This document shows, piece after piece, positions 35,101-46,667 of a DNA stretch of 64,000 nt. The notes under the pieces are model-generated. The model did no database searches and was not told where the DNA came from. It saw only the letters and a program-made list of their open reading frames with translations. The DNA is taken from contig NC_073693.1 of assembly GCF_029784155.1 (NCBI RefSeq), positions 114,080,683-114,144,682 of the forward strand. Reading direction: 5' to 3'. The stretch comes from Uranotaenia lowii. Its lineage: Eukaryota > Arthropoda > Insecta > Diptera > Culicidae. Position numbers and translations under genes: made by a program. Each line of letters opens with the position of its first letter. Positions within the stretch are counted from its first letter, which is position 1.

Positions 35101-35929
35101 TTTTTTCAGATATTTGTCCTAGTGTAATTCACATTGAGAGATATTTTGTTGAGCGGAAAAAAAAATATTAGTAATTTCAGTAACATATTTTACATAATCG
35201 ACACAATTAAAGGATTTTTTTGTTTTTCTCTCTGATATAATGACTTTTTAATAATTGTTGCAAATTTGCAACATCATTCAACGGTAGTTCCTTAGGCTCA
35301 TGTGTTCCATTGTGTGTTTTCGAAATTTCATCGTTTAAACACTATATGTATAAACATCATACACTATATGTTTCTCGGTAGAAATGTTATCTTAATTAAT
35401 GTTTTATTATCATACTTATTCCAGCGACATTTAAAAAATGTTGCAGATGAATGAGCCTCCAACTGAAAAAAATGCTGAAAATTATAGAAATTGAAAATTT
35501 AGGAAAAACGAGTACAAATATTGGTTAGATCATTAATACAGTAATAAAATTGCAATAAATATGAAAGTTAGTTTTAAACCCTACAAAAAGTTTAAAAATA
35601 AACTTTTTCTTGATATTTGCACCTTTTTTTCTAACTGCACGATTACATTTAGTAGGGGGGTGTAAGGTATTTTAAGCCACTTTTTTCTTTGCTCCATTAC
35701 ACTTATTTATAAATGATGAAAAAAAGTGGAGGAGGTAGTAATTTGGCTACGACCGCTAAACGTAGAATTACGCAATTGTTTTTTGTCAATATATAGAATA
35801 ACAGAACTTATGGTGCATTTTTGAAATGACCAACATATGAGTGTCAGAATGGCAATATGACGTGACAAACTTCAACCATTTAACAGAATTTAACAATGTG
35901 ACAAAAACCTATCCCCAGAAATTATCTGA
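32156..35929. other. Non-coding DNA, no gene recognised
   Basis: 32380-33200 is less AT-rich but has only unrecognised frames of 60-127 codons. A short direct repeat AGCCCTGTTGCTTA occurs at 34645 and 34672. A tRNA-like stretch is listed separately. Confidence 0.45.
34138..34200 (+). pseudogene. tRNA-like sequence
   Basis: AGTGGTCAAGGGGTTAGCC resembles an A-box and D-arm region, and GGGATCTATTCTCGG resembles a B box with one or two changes. The length and damaged B box argue for a tRNA-derived repeat or pseudogene. Confidence 0.35.
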
Positions 35930-36985
35930 GCAAGCAGTACATGTGACATAATCGGATCATGCAACATAATCAGACCATGTAACATAATTCGACCAAGTGA
36001 CGTATGCAATTCAAACATGTAACATAATCGAACATGTGACACAATCTGATTATGAAATATAATCAACCATGTGAAAATATCCGATTATGCAGTTAAATCG
36101 AAGATGTGAAATAATCTGATTATGCAACATTTTCGACCATGCAACATATTCTGACCATGTGACAAAATCCGACCATGCTACATAACTCGATCATGCAACA
36201 TAATCCGACCATGTGACCAAATCCGATCCTGTGACAAAATCGACCATGCAACACAAATGTGACATAATCCGACCATGTGACATAATCGGACCATGTGACA
36301 TAATCGGAATATGCAACATGAATTGACCATGTGACATAATCAGACCATGCAACATTATCGACCATTTGACATTATTCGATCATACAACATAATCGACCAT
36401 GTGACATAATCGGATCAAGCAACATAATCAGACCATGTGACATAATCCGATTATGTAACAAAATCGGACCATGTGACATAATCCTACCATGCAACATAGT
36501 CGACCATGTGAAACAATCAAATCATGCAGCATAATCGACCATGTGACGTAATCCGACCATGCAATATAATTGGACCATTCAACATTAATTGACCATGTGA
36601 CATAATCCAACCATGTGACATAATCGACCTTGCAACATAAATTGACCATGTGACATAATATACCATGCAACATAAATCGACCATGTTACATAATCCGACC
36701 ATGCAACATAATCTGACCATGTGACATAATCCGACCATGCAAAATAATCCGACCATGTGACAAAATCCAACCATGCAACATAATCGGATCATGCAACATA
36801 ATCGGACCATGTGACATAATCGGACCATGTGACATAATCGCCCGTGCAACATAAATTGACCATGTGACATAATTCGATCATGTGGCATAATCCGACCATG
36901 CAACATAATCGGACCATGTGACATAATCCGGCCATGCAACATAATCCGACCATATGACGAAATCCAACCATGCAACATTATCGAC
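35930..36985. repeat. 18-bp minisatellite
   Basis: About 55 tandem units close to CATAATCCGACCATGTGA, with a second unit type containing GCAACA in place of GTGACA; the two types often alternate, giving a 36-bp higher-order unit. As 18 is a multiple of 3, frames stay open on the minus strand and translate to repeats of LHGRIM and similar, up to 153 codons. Units vary by point changes and small losses, so the array is older than the heptamer array. Confidence 0.95.
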
Positions 36986-37137
36986 TTCGCTGCTCACTGG
37001 TCCACGGTTGCCACTGAACTACTGCAAATCGATATCTGGGTCGGATTACCACTGGTGGGGTCCACACTCAGATCGAAGCGCAGCAACGGTCCGTTCAGTT
37101 CGACGGCAAACAGCGAAAGAAATCGAGTCGACCGACG

Positions 37138-38033
37138 CACAGTGGTTCAAATTCTCAAAAAGTTGGAAAAAAGTCAATTTTTCAAGTCAGCAGCAACCAA
37201 ATTTTTTATGTTGGAATCGCATCTCCAATATTCAGGAAACGTTATGATGTAATTAGATATTTTCTAGAACTTTTTATACACCTTCCATGAAACAAACAAG
37301 AACGACAACTGTAACACAAAAATAAAAAAATAGGATTTTTTATTGTTACTCCAAACAATCAAAAAAGCCATCTATAATTTGAAAAATTCATAAATGTCTG
37401 TACGGAAATGATCAATTATAATCTATTTTACAGTTGTTAGATGAAAAACACAATCAATATCATAAACTAATAAAGTTTCGCTTGATTGAGAACCCAAAAT
37501 TTGAAGATAATTTTTTTTCGATTTACTCTACATTTATTTTTCGGAAGCAAAAATAAAGCTTGCGCTGCCGATCGCCGTGGTAAATTATATACCGTTGGAT
37601 AGGTAAAAACCTCACCAAAAACATATCTTAAAATCAGCTGCTAGTTTTTGTTATATTTTGAATACGATGTCTTTGAGTGCAACGCTGTTTGGTTCAAAAA
37701 TGAAAATTTTAAGGTATTTATACAGAGTATACCAAGCGTTCTTTGCTTCGATATCTATGAAACATCACCATAAAACATCAGTTTAAATATTAAAAAAACT
37801 AACCTAGAGAAAATTCGGAGGCCATACCTAATTTTCACAAAAATATTCCTAAATAATTGAAAAATATTCAATTTTACAGTATAAAGCTCAAACCCCGTTT
37901 TGGTAATTATTGAAAAAATTGCAAGTTTGAAAAAAAAATCAATTTCATATTTTTTCAACTTTCCGCCCATAATCTTTAACAAAAAAGGTTTTTAATAATT
38001 TTTTCCAACTTTTTTTGATTTTAAACCACTGTG
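37138..38033. mobile_element. Transib-like non-autonomous element, copy 2
   Basis: 896 bp with a perfect 5-bp duplication, CGACG, at 37133-37137 and 38034-38038. The inverted ends share CACAGTGGTT-AAAT and AAAAAGTTGGAAAAA over about 38 bp. The first seven bases are CACAGTG, followed by 23 bases and then an A-rich stretch at both ends. 5-bp GC-rich duplications and CACWRTG-type termini are features of the Transib superfamily, the relatives of RAG recombination signals. No transposase frame lies inside, so it would depend on an autonomous partner. Confidence 0.6.
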
Positions 38034-38224
38034 CGACGGCCCTTTGTTTTATACCTTTCGTAGGTAGGGAAAACCAAAACCCATCAAAGCAGGCGTTGGT
38101 GATGACGTCATAATTCTTTAGATGTGATGTCTGTGGAAGAGGCGTTTTTCGTGGCGCGGGATTCGTTAGCAAATTTCAGTTTGTCCCCCTATAGTGTTGC
38201 CGTAAGACGTAATTCTACGTCAAA

Positions 38225-38400
38225 AAATTAATGGTATGATTTTCTACGTTTCTAAAATATCATTTGGCACAAAAACTAATTTTTCAATAAATCTCTTTCC
38301 CCTTGTTCTGACTGTTTAAAAAAAATTCATTTATTTTGGATTTTGAAAAATTGTGGGAAATTTTTGGCCACCAAACCTTAAATAACAAAATAACATTCAA
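38225..38400 (+). repeat. Dispersed repeat, copy a (pairs with 39485-39640)
   Basis: Shares TTTTCTAC, TTTCCCC-TTCTG-CT-GTTTAAAAAAA, TTTATTTTG, GGGAA and GGCCACCAAA in the same order and orientation with 39485-39640, about 1.25 kb away. Non-coding; class unknown. Confidence 0.6.
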
Positions 38401-39484
38401 AGCTTATAAGTTGACGAGAAACAGTATTTTCATAATTTATTCTGTTATATTTATGTAAATTCAGGTGAGGAAATATAAGAGAAAGTTGGGTTTTTTCAAA
38501 TAGTTGGCGAAATTCCTTATATTTGATTTTTGGCTTTCATTCAATAAAATTGTAAGAATATTTTACGTAACCCTTCTTTTGGCGTTTGGCATTTGGCATA
38601 GAAATCTATATCTAAGTTTATTTATTTATTTGAAAGCTTGATAAAAAGTTTAACAGGATACCTCGCAACTTTTTAAACAAATACGTGGTTCATAAATGCT
38701 ACAATTAAATATAAAAAGTAATTGAAGCAAATTTGGCAAAGATTCTTCTACCGTGGGAAAAAAGTAACAGCTTTTCTCTGTATGAAAATTATGGCCCTAT
38801 CTAAAAATAGGCTAAATAAACTAACCGATTTTACATCCAGATCGTTTAAAAACTCGGCTAATGCTTAAGTGCAATGTACCATTGGATGAAGTTCGGCAGG
38901 ATCCAAAGCCTCGAAATCAAATTATGTAAAAAGTATTTCGTTACCTCTTGTTTCCTGATTTGTTCTTTTTTATAATCAACTCAGAAGGTTTGTTGATGAT
39001 TATATCTTCAAATTGCTCAATTTAAAAAATTATAATAAGAGGTTTATAAAATGGCAAACAAAAATGCATACTGTTCACTCCCAAAAAATTCATTTAGAAT
39101 TGATAATTAAGGTTTTTTCAAGCCCTCCAAATATAAACTAGAACTATGTAAACCGCATTTAAGAATAAAGCACTACATCAATAAAACGTTTATGAAACTT
39201 ATTCATTATATTAGCTTTATCTACAAATATTTCAGCTTCAAAATTGGGGTTCTAATAATATTTTTTCAAACAAATACCATCGAATCAAGTATAAAAAAGA
39301 ACAAAAGCTTATCATTTTTCTGTTAAGTAATCCAAAAATATTCTCTCCCCCTGAATGATACCTGCTGAAAATTAACTTGCACCTTAAAATGTAACGCAAA
39401 TTTGTAGGGAAGGGTGAGGTATCGAGAGCCACCTTTTTTCTATGTTTCATAAATTCTGTATTATAAAAGATAAAATTTAAAAAA

Positions 39485-39640
39485 ATAAATGGTTTTCTAC
39501 ATTTGTAAAGTTTAGACAATTTTTGTAATTTTTATTACTAAATTAATTTCCCCAAGTTCTGGCTAGTTTAAAAAAAGTTTTTTTTTATTTTGAAAATTGG
39601 TTGGGAATCGTCGGCCACCAAATCCAAAAAGACCAAATTG
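39485..39640 (+). repeat. Dispersed repeat, copy b (pairs with 38225-38400)
   Basis: Direct copy of the segment at 38225-38400, diverged by substitutions and small gaps. The 38400-39485 interval between them is AT-rich, with no gene. Confidence 0.6.
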
Positions 39641-40501
39641 CCAAATAATTTCAGGTGAAGAAAAAAAATTGTTTCTGAACGACTCCACTCTTGAGAGGAG
39701 ATTGGTATTTTCTGGATGCCTTTTTAATGAAGATTATATACTTCTTACATATAATATAAGATCGTTGAAACTAAAGAACTTATTTCGAGAAAACACGATT
39801 TCAAGATTCTGAGCTGTGTGAATTCACAAAGGTTTTTTAAAAAGATAAACTTTATTCAAAGGGGTGAAGATAAAAAATTAATATTTTAAATTGACATCAG
39901 TTCCTTCAAAATTACGGTTTTGTCATTTTCACATTAAAGTTTTTATATTGAGCATGATAAATTCAAAAAAACTACTATATTGTTTTTTTGTAATTGTAAC
40001 TGACAGGCTGCGTTAAAGTTAATAAATTACAAATTACAATTAAAATTAGTTAAAAATAGCTAGTCAATACCTACTAAATAGCTACTGGAGCTACTCAACA
40101 AAAATCAAAAAGAAAAGCGCTTGAATATTTTTTTCTCCTCGAAACACATCAACAGATTTAGAATCGTATTCAAAGCATCCAGAAACCGTTCTTTATTATT
40201 ATGTTTAAATTTTCTCAAAAAATTTCGTTTTATTACACAAAATTTAAAAAAATAATTATATTGACTTAATTAGAAAATTGTGTTTGATTTTGCTAATAAA
40301 GTGTTACCTCCGTTGTGTTCTACTCAGCGCGAAAACGAACACAACAAAAAAAAAATTGCATGCAAATTGGATGAACCCTGCAAGAGTAGTTCGTGTACGT
40401 ACAAATTTACGCCTCCATTTTTATATATAAAAATTTTACACCTGTTGTTTTTTTGTGTGTGTCAGAAATAGCAATAAAAACTTTGAAAGCGACCCATCCA
40501 G

Positions 40502-40968
40502 TCCTGAATTAGCGCAACGAGTTTTAATTTAGTATGTAAATTTGTATGGGAAATCAAAAATTTTCATTCAAAAATTGCCACTGATATACTGAAAATTCCA
40601 AAAAATAGAACTTTGATTCCTTGATATCTTGGATGAGAATAAAAAACCACAAAAGACTGATTTGCACAGCCAGGAAATTTAATAATTAACATATTTTACT
40701 TTTCCAAAACATTTAATGAAATTATTAAAAGCTGCAGCAAGCAAAGTTTGCCATTTTCAAATATTTTTGAATGGAATATGATTTTTTATTTTGAAATGAT
40801 TATAACTTTTTTCATGAAATTCTTAACTGCTTAGCGAAAAATAGTCAAATCAATTTCTAGCTTTCATTTCTAGCTTATTTGAATTTTCGGGATTATTTTA
40901 ATGTGCAAAAATCTCGTCTTCGATACCAATTTCCATAGGAAATAAAAACGCGTTGCGCTAACTCAGGA
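40502..40968. mobile_element. About 467-bp MITE with AGCGCAAC inverted ends
   Basis: The left end is TCCTGAATTAGCGCAACGAG; the right end, reversed, is TCCTGAGTTAGCGCAACGCG. Both are followed by a TTTTA-TTT stretch and a TATGG block. No clear target duplication and no coding frame. Confidence 0.65.
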
Positions 40969-41169
40969 ATCATCAAATCATCTCAAATTTAACAATGATG
41001 CTTGGTGACCCAAAAGGCACTGAACAAGCATATGGGAGTAGAAAGTCATTTTTTGCAGCGGTCTAATGTGCATATTTCGGATGGTAACAATCTGAGAACG
41101 ATACGCATTGATAGATCAAATCTATCTAAAGCTCAACAGATTCCGCGGTATTTGATACAAAATTTGAGG

Positions 41170-41330
41170 AATGTCCAGTTAAGCCTGGTTGCCCGGATTT
41201 CGTTGAAAAATGCCGTATTTTATTCACTTAATTCCCAAAAACAAACAAAAAACTCAATCAATTGCTATGAATTTTTATTTCTGCCGGATATTTTTTTTAA
41301 AGTTTTTATTTAAATAATCATGACCGTTTT
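41170..41330 (-). repeat. CCGGGCAA-rich dispersed repeat, copy 3 (partial)
   Basis: GGTTGCCCGGATTTCGTTGAA and AATGCCG match the reversed end of the family, and ATAATCATGACCGTTTTTTGAG is a diverged form of its central block. The remaining part cannot be traced securely. Confidence 0.5.
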
Positions 41331-43800
41331 TTGAGAAACCTAAAATATATTAGATCAAATTTGCTCAGATATTGCTCGATTTTTGGGTTGCAAATTTTGA
41401 CCTTTTTACCTTTTTCTAAATGAAGCATTTAAAAATGAAGCAAAAGAGACCGACGTGCAAATACTCGGTCAAATATTCTATTGAGTTTAAAATTTAAAAA
41501 AAAGTGATAATTTCAATTTCTTTCTATTTCTTCCATTTAAATGTCCTTAATGTTATTGAGTCGAATGTTTTCAACCAGATGATGTATGAAAAGATCATTT
41601 TCAAGTATGAGTCTCTCTGATTTCCAAAATGTAACAAATAAATGAAAAGACATCAGATGACTTGTCGTTTCTAAGGCGTTTATCACCAAAGAGATTAAGT
41701 TCCTGAGAAATCTGTAAAAAAAAACATTTCGAAGCAGGTGACAAGCAATTTGAAATTGCTTATTTGATGTCTAATTAGATGATGGTCGAACTTGAGCAAG
41801 ATATCTTCACAAAAGTTGTTGAAAACCACGATGATTTTAACCTTGAGCATACTGTACTTTCTACCACACGATTCCACGTGGTCTGGCAATTCAGGGCAAT
41901 TTATTAAAATTCGTAAAAAAAGGGGAAAATCTGAACTAAATCTAATCAATTTTTTAAAACGCACAAGAGAAAAAAAAGATAGAAAATTACTTTAAATTTA
42001 AAGTTTTTATCGAATTACTGCAACAGTGTTGAAATCGTATCTAAGGATTAAACAAACATTTATGTTCAATTTCGTGAATTGTTCGGGAAGCTTAAAAATA
42101 TACCTGCGCATCCCTGCCGGATTATATTAGTCTCGAATTAATTGTTGGATTTAAGGGCAAGCCTGGATATATCGATAAAATCTTGAAAAAACGATACTTG
42201 TCAGCACTCTCCTGTACGATTTACAGTAAAAGATACACAGACACACCTAAGATATTCAACTGAAACCATAAGTTTTTGATGTTTGTGTAATTTTTTTAAC
42301 ATTGTTTTTGGATATTTAATTATTTTTCAAAAAAAATTTGAAAAATTTGTGATGGTTCTGAATTCTGTGATGGTATAAATTTGAAAAATGAATATTCGGC
42401 CGAATACTCAGCTCAACTATTCGATAAGCTTAATATTCGGCTTAGCGGTTTTAGGCGGTATTCTCTAGTTTGCGGATTTCGCCAACAACCCTTATTTTAA
42501 TACCAACAAATTAAATTTTGTAAGTTGTAAGAATATTAAAATCTAATAATATTCCAGTCAACACAAACTTTCTCGGTATCCGCGAGTTTGGAAAAAAAGT
42601 TTTTCTTTGGTAACTAGTTACAAATTACAGTTAAGGTAAACATTTTCGTGGTGTGTAACATTTGGTCACTAAACAATTTAAAGACTATTAATATAAGAGT
42701 GGAGATGTAGTGCAACTATACGGGAAAGTTAGACTATAAAAAATGAAATTATCATTTTTAGATTTATGTCATTCAAAAATAACGATAAAAATTCTAAGTC
42801 TATAAAGAGGTTTTTTATGAAAATTTTCCCTTTCTTTAGTTGTTCCCAAACTCAAAATATGTGCGATATTAAATATTGTCAGTTTATCAGAGCAACAGAT
42901 TTTTAATTTATGAAGTAAGTCAAACTTTGCCATTCTTATGGTTTCTAATGTCTGAAATGTCAATATTTGTACAAAATTATTCTTAGTGTTTATTAAGGCG
43001 AGCATGACCTATTTGAAACTGGAAAGGTTAGTTTCCATCATTATTATCAATAACGCTACCACCACATTTCGCATGAAGTTCGGTTTTGTTTCGAGACCGA
43101 TTTTAAAATAAATAAGCATCCTTCCGCAAATGTAATGATGTTGCCCCCGGTAGCTACACAAAAACAACAAACTGAAAAAAAAACTACACAGAAAATGAGA
43201 AAAGAAAATAATCCAACCTGAGCACACGTACCGGAATGATAGTATAATTATACACGTACATACACAAACATACCTATATGAATGAATACACAAAACCATA
43301 CCTACAACAGCAACAACAACACAACTCCCTGTGGTAGGAAAACAATGTTAACACACATGTTCATTCAAAAAAAAAAAATATCCCCCAATAGCATTTCTCC
43401 AGCTCGCATCGACTTGTACATATTGTACCAACCCATTCAACACATTCGGAACATTTTCGGGGGATTCAAACTGCACCACACAGTCCTGTATTTTGTCGAG
43501 TATTTTGCTGTAAATAGTCTCGTTAAATAGCCCACCGTATTCGCTGCTGCTAGCTGCAAGCTCCGTTTTGAGGCAAATTTTAAGCCAAACATTGTTATTG
43601 AAACCAAACCAAATAAATAATGCTGCATTAGAAAGTACGCGCCGCAGAGCCCCGTTTCATTTCCCACGAACATTGTGAAATTGTAAAACCCGCACGCTCC
43701 TAAAATTCTGCAGAGAGATTGAAAAAAAAACCAAGCGATAGATATAGAGAGATGAGATAGATGAAAACAGAATCAAAAATCAAAATATTGACCCCAACTT
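41331..43800. other. AT-rich non-coding DNA, no gene recognised
   Basis: A GGCCGAATACTC / ATATTCGG cluster at about 42396-42440 looks like a small element end. 43200-43800 becomes less AT-rich towards the exon, with A-rich and CAACAACAA-type tracts that are common in insect 5' regions. Confidence 0.4.
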
Positions 43801-43808
43801 CCCCCCTC

Positions 43809-43816
43809 TATATATG
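43809..43816 (+). promoter_or_regulatory. Possible TATA box upstream of the exon
   Basis: TATATATG lies about 205 bases before the proposed ATG, in a GC-rising region after a C run. No convincing initiator is fixed at +30. An upstream non-coding exon is equally possible. Confidence 0.2.
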
Positions 43817-44019
43817 ACACACAGTGCATTCCCCGGTGCGACAGCTGCAGTCTGCTGGATCGATGCTTTAATTGTCCGATCTTGTCCCGGAGCCACCCGA
43901 GGGATTGTGGGTGCCAATTTGCGCTGCTGCACCGGGCCGACTTCGACAGCTAGCATCCGGTGCGCCGGGATCCGGATCCGCCGCCGGGAAACCTACATGT
44001 GAGTTCCCAGCCGACGACG

Positions 44020-44568
44020 ATGACCACCATTTCGCAGGAACAGGAACAGGAACAACATTCGCCGGTCAACACCGGTGGCAGCAAAAGCAAAAAACTCTTT
44101 CGTCAACAATCGTCCTCGGAACAGGAACCACTGGTCCCGAATCACAGCCACAGTCATCATCAGCATCATCGTCCCTCGATCGGTGGAACTCCGCTCCTGG
44201 CCAAATCCTCCACCTTCGGCGGCGGCCGGCAACAATCGCTCCCTTTGCCCCGTCCTCCTCCCTTCCCCCAGGACCTGTACTCCAGCAATCTGGGAAGCGC
44301 CCATCGGCACCACCATTTTCATCATCTCCCCCCACTTCCACAGCACCACTATCACCACTCCCATCCCCGCCTCAGCCAAAAACATCGCCAGAAGCTGTTC
44401 TCACGAAGCCGCGACTACCGGTCCGTTTGCAGCGGAACTTCCGCCGGAAATGGGGTTGGTGGCCCAGGTGCTGTCAATGCCAATGGCGCCGCCGGATCGC
44501 AAATGAGCTTCATGCGACGCAACAGTAGATGCTCCCGGAATGGTGGCGACGAAGATATAGAAGCATGT
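44020..44568 (+). CDS. First coding exon of an unrecognised host gene (low-complexity N-terminus)
   Basis: 183 codons from an ATG with A at -3 to a splice donor TGT|GTAAGT at 44569; the frame ends in phase 0 after a Cys codon. The protein begins MTTISQEQEQEQHSPV and contains His-rich (SHSHHQHH; HRHHHFHH), Pro-rich and Ser/Gln-rich stretches, then a basic Arg/Ser segment (SRSRDYRS; MRRNSRCSRN) and an acidic end (DEDIEAC). No signal peptide, membrane segment or folded domain is visible. Such N-termini are common in insect channels, kinases and transcription regulators, so I do not name it. Support for this frame: GC-rich DNA unlike the flanks, a coherent His/Gln/Ser composition, and the donor site. 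Two other frames are also open here (about 43872-44528 and 44075-44506) but run past the donor or lack a good start. The frame is also open upstream without an ATG to about 43960. Downstream exons are not seen. Confidence 0.6.
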
Positions 44569-44574
44569 GTAAGT
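44569..44574 (+). other. Splice donor GTAAGT
   Basis: Consensus insect 5' splice site immediately after codon TGT; reading on gives SFQTTTNTL and a stop, as expected for intron sequence. Confidence 0.55.
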
Positions 44575-45245
44575 TTTCAAACAACAACAAACACACTTTA
44601 GAGAGACCCATCATGTGTAGAGATACCACCCAGTACCACCTACTAAATACCAAAGTGTACTACACTGCTCCACCTTTCACCACACCTCGTCACCTCTAGC
44701 TAGTTTTAAAGTCCTGTTGAAAAAATATACCTTCATTTTTGTATAAACTCATGCTCATAGGGTTACCATGTTCATCGGTTGTTAATCATTCAAGAAAAAA
44801 ACAAATAAGGCATTTGTAATGTAATTTGAGCACTTGTTTTTGCTACAAAGATTCATCAAACATTACTGTTGAAAAATCTCCACCTTAAGTGTTAGAGTTT
44901 TTTGTGGCGTCGAACAAAACTATTATCCAATAAAATTGGTATTTTTTTAAGTAATTGCACTTTGTTAAAAAAAAATGTATGTTTTGTAAATAGACTCAAC
45001 ATAGCAATTTTTGTCTTTGTATATACATATATTTATTTAATTGAAGAATTGATTCTGATTATTATAAACCTGTGACGTATTTGAAACAGGGATATAAAAA
45101 ACAAAAAAAGAAATTCGTCGTGTTAAGCAGTTCGATTATAGTCAAAAGAACTGCTTATAACAAGTAAGTACTGATTATGCATAAATAAAATGCAAAATTA
45201 TCTTCATCCACCCGTGATGATTCATAATTTTATTAGAATGGGTAT
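44575..45245 (+). other. Presumed first intron, AT-rich
   Basis: No exon-like frame. Composition returns to AT-rich directly after the donor. Confidence 0.4.
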
Positions 45246-45430
45246 GTGATATATATCTAGCTCAGTTGGCAATTCAATTGCCTTCTCCTAAGTCGTTGTC
45301 CGCGAGTTCAGGCCAAAAAGTAAACATCGAACACAGTTGTACCGGACATGTTTTCTAATAACTGTTCACTAACAGCAACGTTGAAATGAAATAGCGAAGC
45401 CATAAAACAACTAAAATCGAAACAAAAAAA
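45246..45430 (+). repeat. tRNA-derived SINE, copy 1
   Basis: The head has a tRNA A box (TAGCTCAGTTGG at 45258-45269) and a B-box region, GCGAGTTCAGGCC, with one base lost relative to copy 2. Then come GTAAACATCGAACACAG and TGTACCGGA, a body with CAACGTTGA and GCCATAAA, and a tail ATCGAAACAAAAAAA. It aligns along its length with the reverse of 46313-46515. No target duplication recognised. Confidence 0.8.
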
Positions 45431-46312
45431 TAAATGAGAAACAAAATAGTTAAACAGTATAAAAGTACTAAACTTTCGGCCGGCTGAACATCACCCAAAC
45501 TCTAAATAAGTCGATCATTTGGTTCAAAGAAGAGTTGTGTTTTGTGTAAAAAAGCCAAATAGCTCAAATATGCTTATTTTGAATTAAGTTAAAAAAATGT
45601 TACAGCTCTGCAGAGCTTGTTTGAAAGCTATGTAATGACGATGTTTTTTTTTTCATATTGCAAAATAGATTGATTATGTGAAAACAAATATTGAGTATTA
45701 TTTAATCTAAAATACTAACTCTCGGATTATAAATTTGATATTTTTTACTGACATAAAAATTATTAATGAAATAGGGTAAAATACCTAGTTTACGTCAGTT
45801 ATTTGTTGTTTTGTCAGCAAAACCATATAAACAAATTAATCGACTATAGTTATTCCTCTCAAATACGATTGATTCTATAAATCAGACTTTATTCTTTATT
45901 CTCTACCTTTTTTATTTAGAAAAAGTCTCAAAATAAAGTTTTTATCAACTTTTTACTTAAACCTCTCAATGGTCTAGTTTTCGACAATCAATTTTAATTT
46001 TTTACACCAAAAGTTTAAGTTTTCGACAAGAACACTTCCACCTCCTTTGTTTGCAAAGGTATATGAATGTTTGCATATTGCAGGTACTTGTCTACTTCAC
46101 GGCGTTTCTACACCATGGCACAGAGAACAGACGTACAAGCTAGCCCACAAAACTTGTGTAAAATTTCCAGCGGCATTAGTTTGATTATGAGTTCATATAT
46201 ACGATTACGCCTTTTCGAAAACTGTACACTTGAAAATTTGATTTGTAACTTTTGAACGGCGCAATAGGTGCCACTGTTCAAAGTCAATTTTTAACATATT
46301 TTTTGGATGTCT

Positions 46313-46515
46313 TTTTTTTTTGTTTTTTTTTTGTTTCGATTATAGTCGTTTTACCATCTTTATGGCATTCGCGACTTTATCAACGTTACAGTTGGCGGAT
46401 CGTTATTGAAAAACTTATCCGGTACAGCTGTGTTCGATGTTTACTCTTGGGCTCGAACTCGCGGACATCGACTCAGGAGACAACAGACTTTCCAACTGAG
46501 CTATATCACAAGCCC
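46313..46515 (-). repeat. tRNA-derived SINE, copy 2, with 14-bp target duplication
   Basis: On the minus strand it starts GGGCTTGTGATATAGCTCAG, with A box TAGCTCAGTTGG and B box GAGTTCGAGCCC. It has the body shared with copy 1 and ends in an A-rich tail (plus-strand T runs at 46313-46330). A 14-bp direct repeat, TTTTTTGGATGTCT, flanks it at 46299-46312 and 46516-46529. The tRNA head, A-rich tail and target duplication are the signs of LINE-mediated retrotransposition; the partner LINE is unknown. Confidence 0.9.
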
Positions 46516-46667
46516 TTTTTTGGATGTCTGCATTTAAAATTTTACACACTTTTTTGAAGATTTTTTGTTCGAGCTTGTATGTCTGTTCTCTGTGACCATG
46601 AGTCACCCGCAGAAGCTGATAAGACTGACTGACTGACTGAAGACTGAACCTTCTTCGCAGTAGAAAT

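Noticed and set aside
36517..36978. 153-codon minus-strand frame of MLHGRIM-type repeats
   Set aside because: Translation of the 18-bp minisatellite; other frames of the array behave the same way.
35930..36985. CRISPR-like array
   Set aside because: Units are contiguous 18-mers without unique spacers, in a eukaryotic context.
43872..44528. Alternative 218- and 143-codon frames over the host exon
   Set aside because: They lack a good start context or run past the splice donor, and have a less coherent composition than the chosen frame.
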